This document shows, in pieces, positions 18,308 through 27,539 of a stretch of DNA of 64,000 nt; positions within the stretch are counted from its first letter, which is position 1; each line of letters opens with the position of its first letter. Source of the stretch: Limiplasma sp964416065. Lineage in GTDB: Bacteria > Bacillota > Clostridia > Christensenellales > Aristaeellaceae. Under the pieces are notes generated by a model. It searched no databases. It worked only from the letters and a program-made list of their open reading frames with translations, and was not told the origin of the DNA. The stretch covers positions 1 through 64,000 of the forward strand of contig CAYQCL010000006.1 in the NCBI GenBank assembly GCA_964416065.1, written 5' to 3'. The translations under genes and the position numbers were made by a program.

Positions 18308-18487
18308 TATAAGAGGGAGCCGGAAAGACGGCCGTAAGCATGGTGTGAATCGTTACATTTCTGCGTTTAAAAAGAAATTCAGTCTTGAAAACAAAATTAA
18401 ACGCTAATGAAGAAAGGACGAAACGGACGCAAAAAGAAGGAAATCATTCATGAAAAATAAGAGAGAAGAGTTTTTTTGCCCAAAAGG

Positions 18488-18542
18488 TTGACAGATGCAG
18501 AAAAGTCTGATATGCTGTGAACAAGAAGTGGAACGATACACA
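18488..18542 (+). promoter_or_regulatory. Promoter and LacI-type operator of the kinase-dehydrogenase operon
   Basis: TTGACA (18488-18493) and TATGCT (18511-18516) are 17 bp apart. The operator GAAGTGGAACGATACACA (18525-18542) sits at the transcription start, as in the ABC operon 13 kb away. This third identical copy ties the operon to the same regulator. Confidence 0.85.
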
Positions 18543-18557
18543 TTGGCGGTGAAACGA

Positions 18558-20069
18558 ATGATCCTTGCTTGCGATTTGGGGACGGGTGGTGTCAAGGCAT
18601 CGCTCTACCAGGAGGACGGCACGCTGCTGGAGGCGCGCTTTCAGAGCTATCCGACGAACTACCTTTCGGAGGGGCGGCATGAACAGCGGCCTGAGGATTG
18701 GTGGGGCGCGGTATGCGCCACGACGCGCATGCTGATGAAAAACCGCGATGCGGCGGGGGTTCGCGCGGTCTCCTTAAGCGGGTTCAGCATGACGGCCGTC
18801 CCGATGGGCGCGGACGGCGGCCTGCTCACGGAGTGGGTGCCGATCTGGTCGGACGCGCGCGCGAAGCGGGAGACGGATGCGTTCTTTGAAGCGATAGACG
18901 AAGAGGCTTGGTACCGTCTGACGGGAAACGGCGATCCTCCCGAGCTGTATCCGGCGATGAAGCTGATGTGGCTTCGAAGAAACAAGCCCGAGATCTGGCG
19001 GCGGACCAAAAAGGTGCTTGGCAGCAAGGACTATGTCAACTACCGCATGACGGGCGAAATGGCGACGGATCATTCCTATGCGTCGGGCAGCGGCGTGTAC
19101 GACCTGATGCGGCAGCGTCTGAGCGGCCATCTGCTTGAGGCGGCCGGACTGACCAAAGAGCTGTTCCCCGAAATCGTCGAATCGCACGAGCGGATCGGAA
19201 GAGTTACGCGGGAGGCCGCGCTGGAAATGGGGCTAAACGCGGGTACGCCCGTGATGTGCGGCGGCGTGGACAACGCGATGATGGCTTTGGGAACGACGGG
19301 CGCGAGGCGCTTCACGCCTTATACCTCGCTGGGCTCCTCCGCGTGGATCGCTGTCACCTCGGAAACCCCTGTGCTGGATTCGGTTTCCAGGCCGTTTATC
19401 TTCGCCTTTGCCCAGAAGGGGCTTTATACGTCGGGCGTTTCGATCTTTGCGGCGGGAAACGCCCTGCTGTGGGCCTCCGAGATGCTCTGCCCCGACTGCC
19501 GCGCGGAGGAACGGATGGCGCGGGTCAATCAGCTGGCGGAGCAGTCCGCTCCAGGGGCAAACGGCGTGATGTTTAATCCGACCCTGTCCGGAGCCAGTCC
19601 GCAGGAGCCAAGCGGAGCCTTGAAGGGAGCCTTTGGCGGACTCACGATGGGGGCTACCAGAGCGGATCTGCTCAGAGCCGTGATGGAAGGCGTCGCGCTG
19701 AGCTTGGATGTATGCTGCCTAAGCGCGCTGAAAAAGGCGCTTCCGCTCGGCTCCGATATGTTCCTGACGGGCGGGGGAGGCAAAAGCCGCTTATGGATGC
19801 AGATTTTCTCGGATATTTACGGCATGAACGTTCTCAGATCCGAGGCGGGACAGGAGGCCGCGTCGCGCGGCGCGGTAATGGCGGCGCTGCGGGGCCTGGG
19901 GGACGTGAGGGATTATCAAGCTTTTGATGAGTGGCTGGACGCGGGCGAACGCTTCTGTCCAAACGAAAGCCATCAAGAGAAATATGACCAATTAAGGCGG
20001 GACTTTGCCCGATGGATCGGACAGGGCGCCTCGCCGGAAAAACACGCTAAGGAGGCGGAAAACCAATGA
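18558..20069 (+). CDS. FGGY-family carbohydrate kinase (xylulokinase-like)
   Basis: Phosphorylates a ketose or polyol with ATP in the cytoplasm. The 503-residue protein has the N-terminal ATPase motif DLGTGGVKASLY, the substrate aspartate region MCGGVDNAMMALGTTG and the second phosphate motif FLTGGGGKSRLW of FGGY kinases. The ATG at 18558 is chosen; an earlier in-frame ATG at 18495 lies inside the promoter. It is the first of five genes (to 24505), and its stop overlaps the start of the next gene (ATGA). The true substrate is unknown; xylulokinase is the closest general match. Confidence 0.88.
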   Translation: MILACDLGTGGVKASLYQEDGTLLEARFQSYPTNYLSEGRHEQRPEDWWGAVCATTRMLMKNRDAAGVRAVSLSGFSMTAVPMGADGGLLTEWVPIWSDARAKRETDAFFEAIDEEAWYRLTGNGDPPELYPAMKLMWLRRNKPEIWRRTKKVLGSKDYVNYRMTGEMATDHSYASGSGVYDLMRQRLSGHLLEAAGLTKELFPEIVESHERIGRVTREAALEMGLNAGTPVMCGGVDNAMMALGTTGARRFTPYTSLGSSAWIAVTSETPVLDSVSRPFIFAFAQKGLYTSGVSIFAAGNALLWASEMLCPDCRAEERMARVNQLAEQSAPGANGVMFNPTLSGASPQEPSGALKGAFGGLTMGATRADLLRAVMEGVALSLDVCCLSALKKALPLGSDMFLTGGGGKSRLWMQIFSDIYGMNVLRSEAGQEAASRGAVMAALRGLGDVRDYQAFDEWLDAGERFCPNESHQEKYDQLRRDFARWIGQGASPEKHAKEAENQ

Positions 20070-21043
20070 AGGTAGGATACTGCACTGTCAACTATACCGA
20101 ATGGCCCATCGAAAAGCTGATCGACTATGTTGCCGCGAAGGGCTATGAAGCGATCGAAATTCCCGCGTACACGGGTAACGGCCAGATTGACCCCGATGAG
20201 CTTCTCAAGGGCAACAACGCGAAGAAATTCAAAAAGCGGGTCGAGGACGCGGGTCTGGTCATCAGCGGCATCTCCAACCATGCGGATTCTCCGCTGGTGC
20301 TGGGACCGCACGGCCGCGACCTGGCCAGCGTCTGCGACGGGACGCCCGAGGAGCAGATCCGTTTCGGCACCGAAAGCATGCTTCGCTGCGCCCGGCTGGC
20401 CAACGCGCTGGAGGTTCCCGCGGTGGTCGCCTTCTCGGGCATCGGGAATTTTGGCCACTTCAACGATTGGCCCTATCCCAACGGCTGGGAGGAGGAGGAA
20501 GAGGCGTTCTGTCAGAATTGGGTTCCGATCTTTGACGCCTTCCGCGAATATGGCGTGAAGGTCGCCTTCGAGCCGCATCCCAACAACATCGTTTACGATA
20601 TCCATACCACCAAGCGCTGCCTGAAGCTGTGCGACGATCATCCGAGCTTCGCGATCAACTTTGATCCGGCCAACCTGCTCTTTACCGGCATTGACCTGGG
20701 CGCTTACATCAATGAGATCGGCGATCGCATCGTCCTGGTTCACGCCAAGGACTGCGAGCTGGTCAAGCACAATATGGCGCGCGGCGGCCTGTGGATGCTC
20801 CAGCGCGATTGGGGAGAGCGGGATCGTTCCTTCCGCTTCCGCATTCCCGGCTGGGGGTCGGTGGATTGGAAGAGCGTGATTACCGAGCTGTTCCTCAACG
20901 GCTATGACGGCGTGCTTGCCTATGAGCATGAGGATGTGACCATGAGCCGCGCCGACGGCGACGACAAAACGGTCACCTTCCTGAAATCCCTGATGATTCA
21001 CGCCCCCTATGAGGGACGCAACGATAAGCTGTTCCAGCGCTGA
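20066..21043 (+). CDS. Sugar phosphate isomerase/epimerase (TIM barrel)
   Basis: A 325-residue xylose-isomerase-like TIM-barrel protein. Metal ligands are suggested by VAFEPHPNN, FAINFDPANL, LVHAKDCE and LAYEHEDV, which place Glu, Asp, His and Glu at barrel strand ends. It overlaps the kinase stop by four bases, so translation is likely coupled. Probably makes or consumes the ketose handled by the kinase. It is clearly different from the shorter isomerase at 9931. Confidence 0.85.
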   Translation: MKVGYCTVNYTEWPIEKLIDYVAAKGYEAIEIPAYTGNGQIDPDELLKGNNAKKFKKRVEDAGLVISGISNHADSPLVLGPHGRDLASVCDGTPEEQIRFGTESMLRCARLANALEVPAVVAFSGIGNFGHFNDWPYPNGWEEEEEAFCQNWVPIFDAFREYGVKVAFEPHPNNIVYDIHTTKRCLKLCDDHPSFAINFDPANLLFTGIDLGAYINEIGDRIVLVHAKDCELVKHNMARGGLWMLQRDWGERDRSFRFRIPGWGSVDWKSVITELFLNGYDGVLAYEHEDVTMSRADGDDKTVTFLKSLMIHAPYEGRNDKLFQR

Positions 21044-21057
21044 AAGGAGAGAACGCC

Positions 21058-22128
21058 ATGAAAGCCATGGTGCTGACTGAACCAAGAAAATTCGTTTACC
21101 AGGATGTGCCTCTGCCCCAGATCAGCGACGACGAGGTGCTGATTAAGGTAAAGTACTGCGGAATCTGCGGTTCCGATTGGGGCTCCTACAACGGCATGTA
21201 CGCCGAGGAGGTCGCCTGTCTGCCCATCGCGACAGGCCATGAATTTTGGGGCGTGGTCACCGAGGTAGGCCGGAATGTGACGGCCATCCGCCCCGGTGAC
21301 CGCGTGGCGGTCGATATCTGCATTACCTGCGGCACCTGCTACCATTGCCGCCGCGGCGAACCGCTGCTGTGCTCGACGTTTAAGCAGATCGGCATCCATA
21401 TGAACGGCGCGTTTGCCGAATATGTCAAGGCTCCGTGGAAGAACTGCTATGTCATTCCCGACGAGGTGGACGATTATTCCGCCGCGTTTATCGAGCCGCT
21501 GACCGCGACCATCAACGCCTCCCGCAAGATGAACTGCGAGCTTGGCTCTTCGGTGGTCGTGATCAGCGCGGGGCTGGGCGTGATCCACACGGCGCTGGCC
21601 AAGCTACGCGGCGCGGCGCCCGTCATCGTGATCGACAGCCAGCCCTCCCGTCTCAAAATGGCGAAGGAGATGGCGGCCGATTATGTGATCGACTTTACCA
21701 AGACGGATCCCGTGGAGGAGGTCATGCGGCTTACCAACGGCGTCGGCGCGGATTATGTGCTGGAGGCCGTCGGCCGCAAGGAGACCTATGAGCAGGCGTT
21801 CAGGATGCTGCGAAAGGGCGGTAAGCTCGAGAGCTTTGGCATCTGCGCCGACGAGGTGTGCGCGAGCCTGCCTCCCGCGGAGTTTGTGCTGGCAGAAAAG
21901 AAGATCAGCGGCTCCTGCGCGGGTATCGGCCATGACTGGGAGGTAGCCATTGATCTGCTGCGCTATGGACGGATTGATCCCCGCCCTCTGATTTCCATGG
22001 TGGTTCCGCTCTGGGAGGTTGAAAAGGCGCTTAACGAACTGCATGAGAACAAGGATCTTGTCAAGGTGCTGGTTTCTCCGGAAATCGACCACCGCGTCAT
22101 GCTTCACGGCGGAAAGGAGCAAGCATAA
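21058..22128 (+). CDS. Zinc-dependent alcohol/polyol dehydrogenase (MDR family)
   Basis: A 356-residue medium-chain dehydrogenase. The catalytic zinc residues are in CGICGSD and GHEFWG. The structural zinc is bound by four cysteines in CITCGTCYHCRRGEPLLC. The nucleotide-binding domain starts near ELGSSVVVISAGLGV, where the usual GxGxxG is degenerate (SAGLGV). It likely oxidises a sugar alcohol or sugar to feed the kinase in the same operon. It has an AAAGGAG site and its stop overlaps the next start by one base. Confidence 0.9.
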   Translation: MKAMVLTEPRKFVYQDVPLPQISDDEVLIKVKYCGICGSDWGSYNGMYAEEVACLPIATGHEFWGVVTEVGRNVTAIRPGDRVAVDICITCGTCYHCRRGEPLLCSTFKQIGIHMNGAFAEYVKAPWKNCYVIPDEVDDYSAAFIEPLTATINASRKMNCELGSSVVVISAGLGVIHTALAKLRGAAPVIVIDSQPSRLKMAKEMAADYVIDFTKTDPVEEVMRLTNGVGADYVLEAVGRKETYEQAFRMLRKGGKLESFGICADEVCASLPPAEFVLAEKKISGSCAGIGHDWEVAIDLLRYGRIDPRPLISMVVPLWEVEKALNELHENKDLVKVLVSPEIDHRVMLHGGKEQA

Positions 22129-23366
22129 TGGGCTATAAAGAGACGCTGCTCAAGCCGATTCAGATCGGCACGAAAACCTGTATGAACCGCTTCTTCGCGC
22201 AGTCAATGGAATGTGTCGATTCCGACGCCGAGGGCAATCCCACGGATCTGACGCTTGAACGCTATGAGAACCTGTACAAGGGCGGTTTTGCGCTGATCGA
22301 CCTGGAGGCCATTACCGTTACGAACGAGAGCCGCGCCCGAAAGACGCAGCTTGAGATCATGCCGCGCAATGAAGAGGCGCTTAAGCGCTTTATTTCGAGG
22401 CTGAAGGAGATTGATCCCAACATCCTGATCGTCTTCCAGCTCACCCACTCAGGGGAGATCAGCAGCCCTGATTTTTCCCGCAGGGTGACGGTCAAGCCCA
22501 TGTACGGGATTGGCGGCGAGCTGATCGGCGATGAAGAGGTCGATCGGATCATTGAGCAGTTTGTCGAGGCGTCCAAGATCTGCGAGAATGTCGGCGCGGA
22601 CGGCATTGATATGAAGCTGTGCCATGGCTATCTCGGCACCCAGATTCTTCGCCCCTATAATGACCGCGACTGGAAGTACGGCGGCTCGTGGGAGAACCGC
22701 TCCCGCTTCGCCTATGACCTGCTTGAGCGCATCAGGGGAGCGGTGAGCAAGGACTTCCTGATCGGCTCCAAAATGTCGATGTGGGAGGGAATCCCGGGCG
22801 GCTTTGGCAGCGCCGGCCCCGGCTCCCCGCTGATGGATATGACGGAGCCGCTGGATCTGATCCGTGGGCTGGAGGAGCGCGGCGCGTCGTATTTTGTCGA
22901 GTCGCTGGGCAATGTCCACGCCAGCATGGCGTATATGGAGGCCGTCGGCGACGAGCCCTATTTGTCCTATCTGCATTTCTATTTCGCGAACCTGATGAAG
23001 AAGGCGCTCAAGCCCGAGACGGTCGTGATCGGCTCGCATTTTTCCTCCTTCAGAGGCAAGAAGAACAAGCTTTTGTGCGTCGAGCCGGAGAAGGCTTCCA
23101 TGTTCGCCATGGGCGCGCGCTGCATCGAGGACGGCATGATGGATATGATCGGCCTTGGCAGACAGTCATTCGCCGATCCCTTCACGCCGCGCAAGCTCAT
23201 GGAGGATCGTGAGGACGAGATCCATTACTGCACGCAATGCATGAACTGTGAGGAATTGATGATCCGCCAGCAGCCTGTCGGATGCGTTCTGTATAATCGC
23301 CCCTACACCGAGCGATTCAAAGAGGTGCGCAGGAAAATGGGCAAGCTTGCCGAACTTCATTCCTGA
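22128..23366 (+). CDS. Old-yellow-enzyme family NADH:flavin oxidoreductase
   Basis: A 412-residue FMN-binding TIM barrel of the OYE/2,4-dienoyl-CoA reductase type. The family segments are NRFFAQSMEC, IVFQLTHSG and YGGSWENRSRF. A cysteine group, CTQCMNCEELMIRQQPVGC, matches the C-x2-C-x2-C-x11-C spacing that holds a 4Fe-4S cluster in the longer enzymes. The C-terminal NADH/FAD domain of those enzymes is absent, so electrons must come from a partner. It sits in a sugar operon, so an oxidised sugar intermediate may be the substrate. Confidence 0.85.
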   Translation: MGYKETLLKPIQIGTKTCMNRFFAQSMECVDSDAEGNPTDLTLERYENLYKGGFALIDLEAITVTNESRARKTQLEIMPRNEEALKRFISRLKEIDPNILIVFQLTHSGEISSPDFSRRVTVKPMYGIGGELIGDEEVDRIIEQFVEASKICENVGADGIDMKLCHGYLGTQILRPYNDRDWKYGGSWENRSRFAYDLLERIRGAVSKDFLIGSKMSMWEGIPGGFGSAGPGSPLMDMTEPLDLIRGLEERGASYFVESLGNVHASMAYMEAVGDEPYLSYLHFYFANLMKKALKPETVVIGSHFSSFRGKKNKLLCVEPEKASMFAMGARCIEDGMMDMIGLGRQSFADPFTPRKLMEDREDEIHYCTQCMNCEELMIRQQPVGCVLYNRPYTERFKEVRRKMGKLAELHS

Positions 23367-23407
23367 CAAAGAACTTCGTCCGATGAGACGATAAATGAGG
23401 TGAGACG

Positions 23408-24505
23408 ATGGTCAGCATGCAGGACTGCATCTGCCGTGTTCCCAAGTGCATGAAGGGCATTCTCGAAAATTGGGAGCAGAACTTTTCCAGCCTTGAAAAG
23501 GCCTTTGGCAGCCGACTGAACACGGTTGACGAAATCGTTCTGATCGGCTCGGGAACCTCCAATACCAGCGCTGTTACGGCACGCTTTCCCATGCAGAGGC
23601 TGGCGGGCGTGCGCGTCACACCCGTGGTGCCCAGCGAGTTTCTGCATGAGGAGGCCGTGCGCAATGCGGATGCGCTCTATGTGTTCCTCTCTCAGACGGG
23701 AACAAGCGCTCTCACGCGGGACGCGCTGGCCGAGGCGCGCAGGCTGGGCTACATGACGGCCGCCATGTCGGAATCCGAAAGCACGCCGGCTGCCAGGGAG
23801 GCGGACGCCTTTCTTGACATGGGCTGCGGCAGGGAGGAATATCCGATGCGCACCATCGGATACAGTACGTCCGTTCTGACGCTGATGCTTCTGGGCCTGT
23901 GGCTCGGCACGCGCAGAGGCAGCCTGTCCGAGGCGCGCAGGGAGCGCTTCCTGACCGGCTGCGCGCGGACGGCGGAGCGCATGCCTGACGTCATCGACCA
24001 TACGCTGCGCTGGCTGGAAAAGGAGCGGCGGCAGATGCTGCGCTCCGACTGTCTGGTCTTTACAGGCTCCGGCGCGCTGGCGGGCGTGGCGATGGAAGCG
24101 GCGGTGAAGATGTGGGAGACGCCCCAGATCGTTACACTGTCGTATGAGCTGGAGGAGGGGCTGCATGCGCCCAACTACGGCTATACGCAGCGCCATTGCG
24201 TGATCACGCTCAACGACGGCGGCGTTGACAACGACAAGACACGGGCCTTGGCCGCCTTCATGAAGAACGAAAAGCAGAACGGCTTCATCAGCGGGGCCAA
24301 TCCGCTTGACGGGCATGACATTGCCTTTGAGGTGGAAAGCGACGCGGATTGTCTGCTCTTTGCGGCCGTCATCCAGACGATGGCCTGTCAGCTTGCCGTT
24401 GCCCAGGGGCGAGACCTGTTCGCACCTCATGACAACCGCGTGATGTACAGCTATTTTGACACGCACAACGAGCTGCAAAGCGCCGAAAAGGGAACGGAAG
24501 TCTGA
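23408..24505 (+). CDS. SIS-domain protein (GlmS-isomerase/FrlB-like)
   Basis: A 365-residue protein with two sugar-isomerase (SIS) domains. The first shows EIVLIGSGTSNTSAV and FLSQTGTSALTRDAL; the second starts near DCLVFTGSGALAGVAMEA. Double-SIS proteins of this size bind phosphosugars and include GlmS isomerase halves, AgaS and fructosamine-6-phosphate deglycases. It is the last gene of the LacI-controlled operon and is followed by a strong terminator. The kinase earlier in the operon would provide the phosphosugar. Confidence 0.85.
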   Translation: MVSMQDCICRVPKCMKGILENWEQNFSSLEKAFGSRLNTVDEIVLIGSGTSNTSAVTARFPMQRLAGVRVTPVVPSEFLHEEAVRNADALYVFLSQTGTSALTRDALAEARRLGYMTAAMSESESTPAAREADAFLDMGCGREEYPMRTIGYSTSVLTLMLLGLWLGTRRGSLSEARRERFLTGCARTAERMPDVIDHTLRWLEKERRQMLRSDCLVFTGSGALAGVAMEAAVKMWETPQIVTLSYELEEGLHAPNYGYTQRHCVITLNDGGVDNDKTRALAAFMKNEKQNGFISGANPLDGHDIAFEVESDADCLLFAAVIQTMACQLAVAQGRDLFAPHDNRVMYSYFDTHNELQSAEKGTEV

Positions 24506-24526
24506 GAGACACTGAAAAGGAAATGA

Positions 24527-24568
24527 AAAAGCCCCTGTGATGAATGAATTCGCACAGGGGCTTTTCCA
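24527..24568. terminator. Bidirectional rho-independent terminator
   Basis: The 13-bp stem AAAAGCCCCTGTG (24527-24539) pairs with CACAGGGGCTTTT (24553-24565). It lies between the convergent SIS gene and the Rieske oxidoreductase gene. Confidence 0.88.
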
Positions 24569-24573
24569 TTCCT

Positions 24574-25875
24574 TTATTTTACCTTTATATCCCGCTTCGC
24601 GGGGCCGAAGCGCAGCCGTCCCGTCTCGCTGAAGCACGAACCGTGGCAGGGACACGCCCAGGCATGCTCCGCCTCGTCCCAGCGGAGAGAACAGCCCATG
24701 TGCGGACAGCGGCGCGTCGTCGGGATGCAGAAGTCCAACAGGGTTGAGCCGAGGTTCGCGAAAAGCTGGGGATGCAGCATGCCCCGCTGTGGGGAGAAGA
24801 CAGGCGCGAAGTGGTTCTCGCGCCCAAGAACCCTGTCGCACAGCAGCTCGGCGGCGACCATCGAGGTCGTCATGCCCCATTCGTTGAAGCCGGTCGCGAC
24901 GAAAATGTCCGGTTCAGAGTCGTTGTACGGCCCGATGTAGGGCACGCCGTCCAGCGTGATACAGTCCTGATTGCTCCACGCGCAGACTTCGCGCGCCTTG
25001 GGCCAGGCGCTTCTGACGAAGGCGCGGGGAGCCTCGAACCCCTCGCTTTTTCGACCGGTGCGCTTATCTCCGCCGCCCACGATCAGCAGATCGCCATAGT
25101 CGCGAAAGTACAGGCCGTCGGAGGCGGTATCCTCCAGCGTTGCCCCGAGCCGCGGCGCGCCCTCTACGGCGATGACGAAGGAGCGCTTTTGATATAGCTT
25201 CATAAAGAACAGACCGTGCAGGCCGGTAAGGGGAAAATGCGTCGCGATGATGATTTTACGGGCGCGAACGCTCGCCGAGCCGGTGTGGGCCGTCATGCCC
25301 TCCAACCGCGTTACGAAGCTATGCTCGTAGATTTCAAGTCCGTCTGCCGCGCCATAGAGAAATTTGAGCGGATGGAACTGGGCCATATGGGGAAAACGAA
25401 CCGCGCCCGCGATTTGGATCGGGATGGACAGCTCGGTCACGAAATCCGCCTCGAAGCCAAGCGCACGAACCATGGCGGCCTCGCGGCGCATGCGTTCGCC
25501 GTCGGTCAGGTCGTAGAAAATGGAGGACGCGTCCTCAAGCTCGCAGGGAAAACGGCGCACCATCTCGCGCAGACGGGCAAGTGCGTGGAGATTGGCGTCC
25601 AGATAGCCCTTGGCCGCGACGGTTCCAAAGGTGCGAATAAGATCGGTGTAGAGGGTACTGTGCTGGGCGCTTAACACGGCCGTCGTCCCACGCGTGACGC
25701 CGCGCCCTATCTCGCGCCCCTCCAGGAGCACGCAGTCCACACCGGCGTCTGTCAGAAGCCTCGCGCATAAAACGCCCGCCATGCCGCCGCCGATCACCAG
25801 AACATCCGTTTTTTGATCCCCCTCAAGCGGCGGGAAATCCGGCTTCTCCACATCCTGCTCCCATAAAAAGCGCAT
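24574..25875 (-). CDS. FAD-dependent amine-oxidase-like oxidoreductase with C-terminal Rieske domain
   Basis: A 433-residue fusion. The N-terminal part is a DadA/glycine-oxidase-type FAD domain (VLVIGGGMAGVLCARLL near residue 25; LLEGREIGRGVTRGTT). The last 80 residues are a Rieske 2Fe-2S domain with CPHMGC and CPCHGSC holding the Cys and His ligands. The layout matches YhfW-like proteins of Bacillus, whose role is poorly defined. The start at 25875 is chosen for its GGGAGG site. It stands alone and is divergent from the envelope cluster. Confidence 0.9.
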   Translation of the reverse strand: MRFLWEQDVEKPDFPPLEGDQKTDVLVIGGGMAGVLCARLLTDAGVDCVLLEGREIGRGVTRGTTAVLSAQHSTLYTDLIRTFGTVAAKGYLDANLHALARLREMVRRFPCELEDASSIFYDLTDGERMRREAAMVRALGFEADFVTELSIPIQIAGAVRFPHMAQFHPLKFLYGAADGLEIYEHSFVTRLEGMTAHTGSASVRARKIIIATHFPLTGLHGLFFMKLYQKRSFVIAVEGAPRLGATLEDTASDGLYFRDYGDLLIVGGGDKRTGRKSEGFEAPRAFVRSAWPKAREVCAWSNQDCITLDGVPYIGPYNDSEPDIFVATGFNEWGMTTSMVAAELLCDRVLGRENHFAPVFSPQRGMLHPQLFANLGSTLLDFCIPTTRRCPHMGCSLRWDEAEHAWACPCHGSCFSETGRLRFGPAKRDIKVK

Positions 25876-25983
25876 AGCGCTCGCCTCCCTCAAATACGAA
25901 AAGTATGCGCCGTAAACAATGGCCTCATGCGCGGAGCGTTTTGGGCTCTTGGGCGCGGTATGGCTTTTTTCATAGAAACATGA

Positions 25984-25989
25984 TATAAT
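25984..25989 (+). promoter_or_regulatory. Extended -10 promoter of the envelope/LuxCE-like cluster
   Basis: TATAAT preceded by TG at the right spacing (TGATATAAT) makes an extended -10 element. The -35 (TGGCTT, 25961-25966, spacing 17) is poor. The start codon of the first cluster gene lies 50 bases downstream. Confidence 0.5.
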
Positions 25990-26039
25990 CTTAAATTGGT
26001 AAGCTGTTTCTGAATTTGCACGAAAGGAGCGATGAAGGT

Positions 26040-27539
26040 ATGCGTGAGAAGCGAAGCGGTACGCGGAAGGTGCGGCTGGCCGTTTTGTGGCTGAGTGTGG
26101 CCGCCCTGGCGCTGGGCGCGCTGCCGTTGTACCTCATCGCTCCCTATAATCATCCCTACTATGACGACTACGGATTTTCCGCGGGCGTTCATCAGGTATG
26201 GAAGGAAACGGGCAGCCTGGGCGCCGTGCTTTCGGCGGCGATCGAGGGCGCGCGAAACGTCCGCCAGACTTGGCAGGGAACCTATACGGGCACGATTCTG
26301 ACCAACCTTCAACCGGGACTGTTTTCGGAAAAGCTGTATGGGCTGAGCAGCGTTTTCTTGCTCACGACCTTTATCGTCTGCTTCGTCTATGCCCTCTGTG
26401 TCTTTTTTAGGGAACTGGGGATGGACAAGATCGGGCGCGTAAGCCTCGCCTGTCTGGCGACGGCTGTGATGCTCCAATTCATGCCCGACGCGGGCGAGGC
26501 GTTTTACTGGTTCAACGGCGGCGTCGGCAATACGTTCATCTATTCACTTCTGATGCTCTCCTTCGCGCTTTCCGTCCGCCTGGCGAGGACGAAGGGACGC
26601 GGTGTGGGATATACGTTCGCGCTGGGCGTTCTCATGGTGCTTCTGGGCGGCGGCAGCTATGGCGGCGGCCTGTTCGGCCTGTGCGCCTATGCGCTGTGGA
26701 CGGCATGGCTCTTTAGCAAGCGCCACGGCAGGAGATGGTATTTCCTGGGCCTGACGGCGCTATTTCTCGTCTGCTTTGCTTACAGCATGTCCGCGCCCGG
26801 AAACGGCGTGCGCGCAGATGTGATCGGCTATCAGGGCTCGGCGGTCAAGGCCGTCCTTCAGGCGCTGTACCATGGAACGGCGCAGATCGGGACCTACCTG
26901 CGCCTCCCGCTTATCGCGGTCACGCTCATGCTTTTGCCCGCGATTGTTGAGGCCGCGAGGCAAAGCGCTTACGGCTTCAGGCACCCCTGGCTCGTTGCAG
27001 GAGGCATGTGGGCGCTATACTGTACGCAGCTTGTCCCTCCGCTGTATTCGATCGCGGGCATCGGCGCGGGCCGCATCGTCAACACCTATTTCGAGAGCTT
27101 TGTGGTGATGTGGTTCCTGCTGGTCTATTATCTGGCGGGCCATGCCGTAAGGAGGCTCGAAGGCAGGACGGCCGGCGAGCTTGGCGCAAAGGGCTACCGC
27201 GCGCTGACCCTCGCGGGCCTGTGTCTGCTCATGGTGGGATGCCTGGCATGTAAGCCGACGGGAGAGGCACTTTATGGCGTGCAGAACCTGCATGGTGCGA
27301 GCGCGGCGATTTCCCTTCTGACGGGGGAGGCGCGGCAATATGACCGTGAGATGACGGAGCGCGAGCGTCTGCTCAACGACGATACACAGCCCGTCGTGAC
27401 GCTCAGGCCCCTCGGTGCCGTACCCAAGGTGTTCATGGATGACCTGCTCACGCCCGGGGCGTCGGAGAACGTCCGTCCGTCCCTCTGCCTGTACTATGGG
27501 AAGAAGGCCATCATCATTGAGGGGGAGGACGAGCCATGA
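26040..27539 (+). CDS. DUF6056-like polytopic membrane protein (copy 1)
   Basis: A 499-residue integral membrane protein with about ten or more hydrophobic segments. After the first segment comes a conserved outside loop YNHPYYDDYGF, with a pair of acidic residues, then TWQGTY and GEAFYWFNGG. This layout resembles GT-C glycosyltransferases, where an acidic pair in the first loop is catalytic, but no activity is proven for this family. The ATG at 26040 follows AAAGGAGCGATGAAGG. It overlaps the next, homologous gene by four bases. First gene of the nine-gene unit. Confidence 0.75.
   Translation: MREKRSGTRKVRLAVLWLSVAALALGALPLYLIAPYNHPYYDDYGFSAGVHQVWKETGSLGAVLSAAIEGARNVRQTWQGTYTGTILTNLQPGLFSEKLYGLSSVFLLTTFIVCFVYALCVFFRELGMDKIGRVSLACLATAVMLQFMPDAGEAFYWFNGGVGNTFIYSLLMLSFALSVRLARTKGRGVGYTFALGVLMVLLGGGSYGGGLFGLCAYALWTAWLFSKRHGRRWYFLGLTALFLVCFAYSMSAPGNGVRADVIGYQGSAVKAVLQALYHGTAQIGTYLRLPLIAVTLMLLPAIVEAARQSAYGFRHPWLVAGGMWALYCTQLVPPLYSIAGIGAGRIVNTYFESFVVMWFLLVYYLAGHAVRRLEGRTAGELGAKGYRALTLAGLCLLMVGCLACKPTGEALYGVQNLHGASAAISLLTGEARQYDREMTERERLLNDDTQPVVTLRPLGAVPKVFMDDLLTPGASENVRPSLCLYYGKKAIIIEGEDEP

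Noticed and set aside
18495..18557. An N-terminal extension of the FGGY kinase from an ATG at 18495
   Set aside because: It would code through the -10 box and operator; the kinase motif begins immediately after the ATG at 18558.
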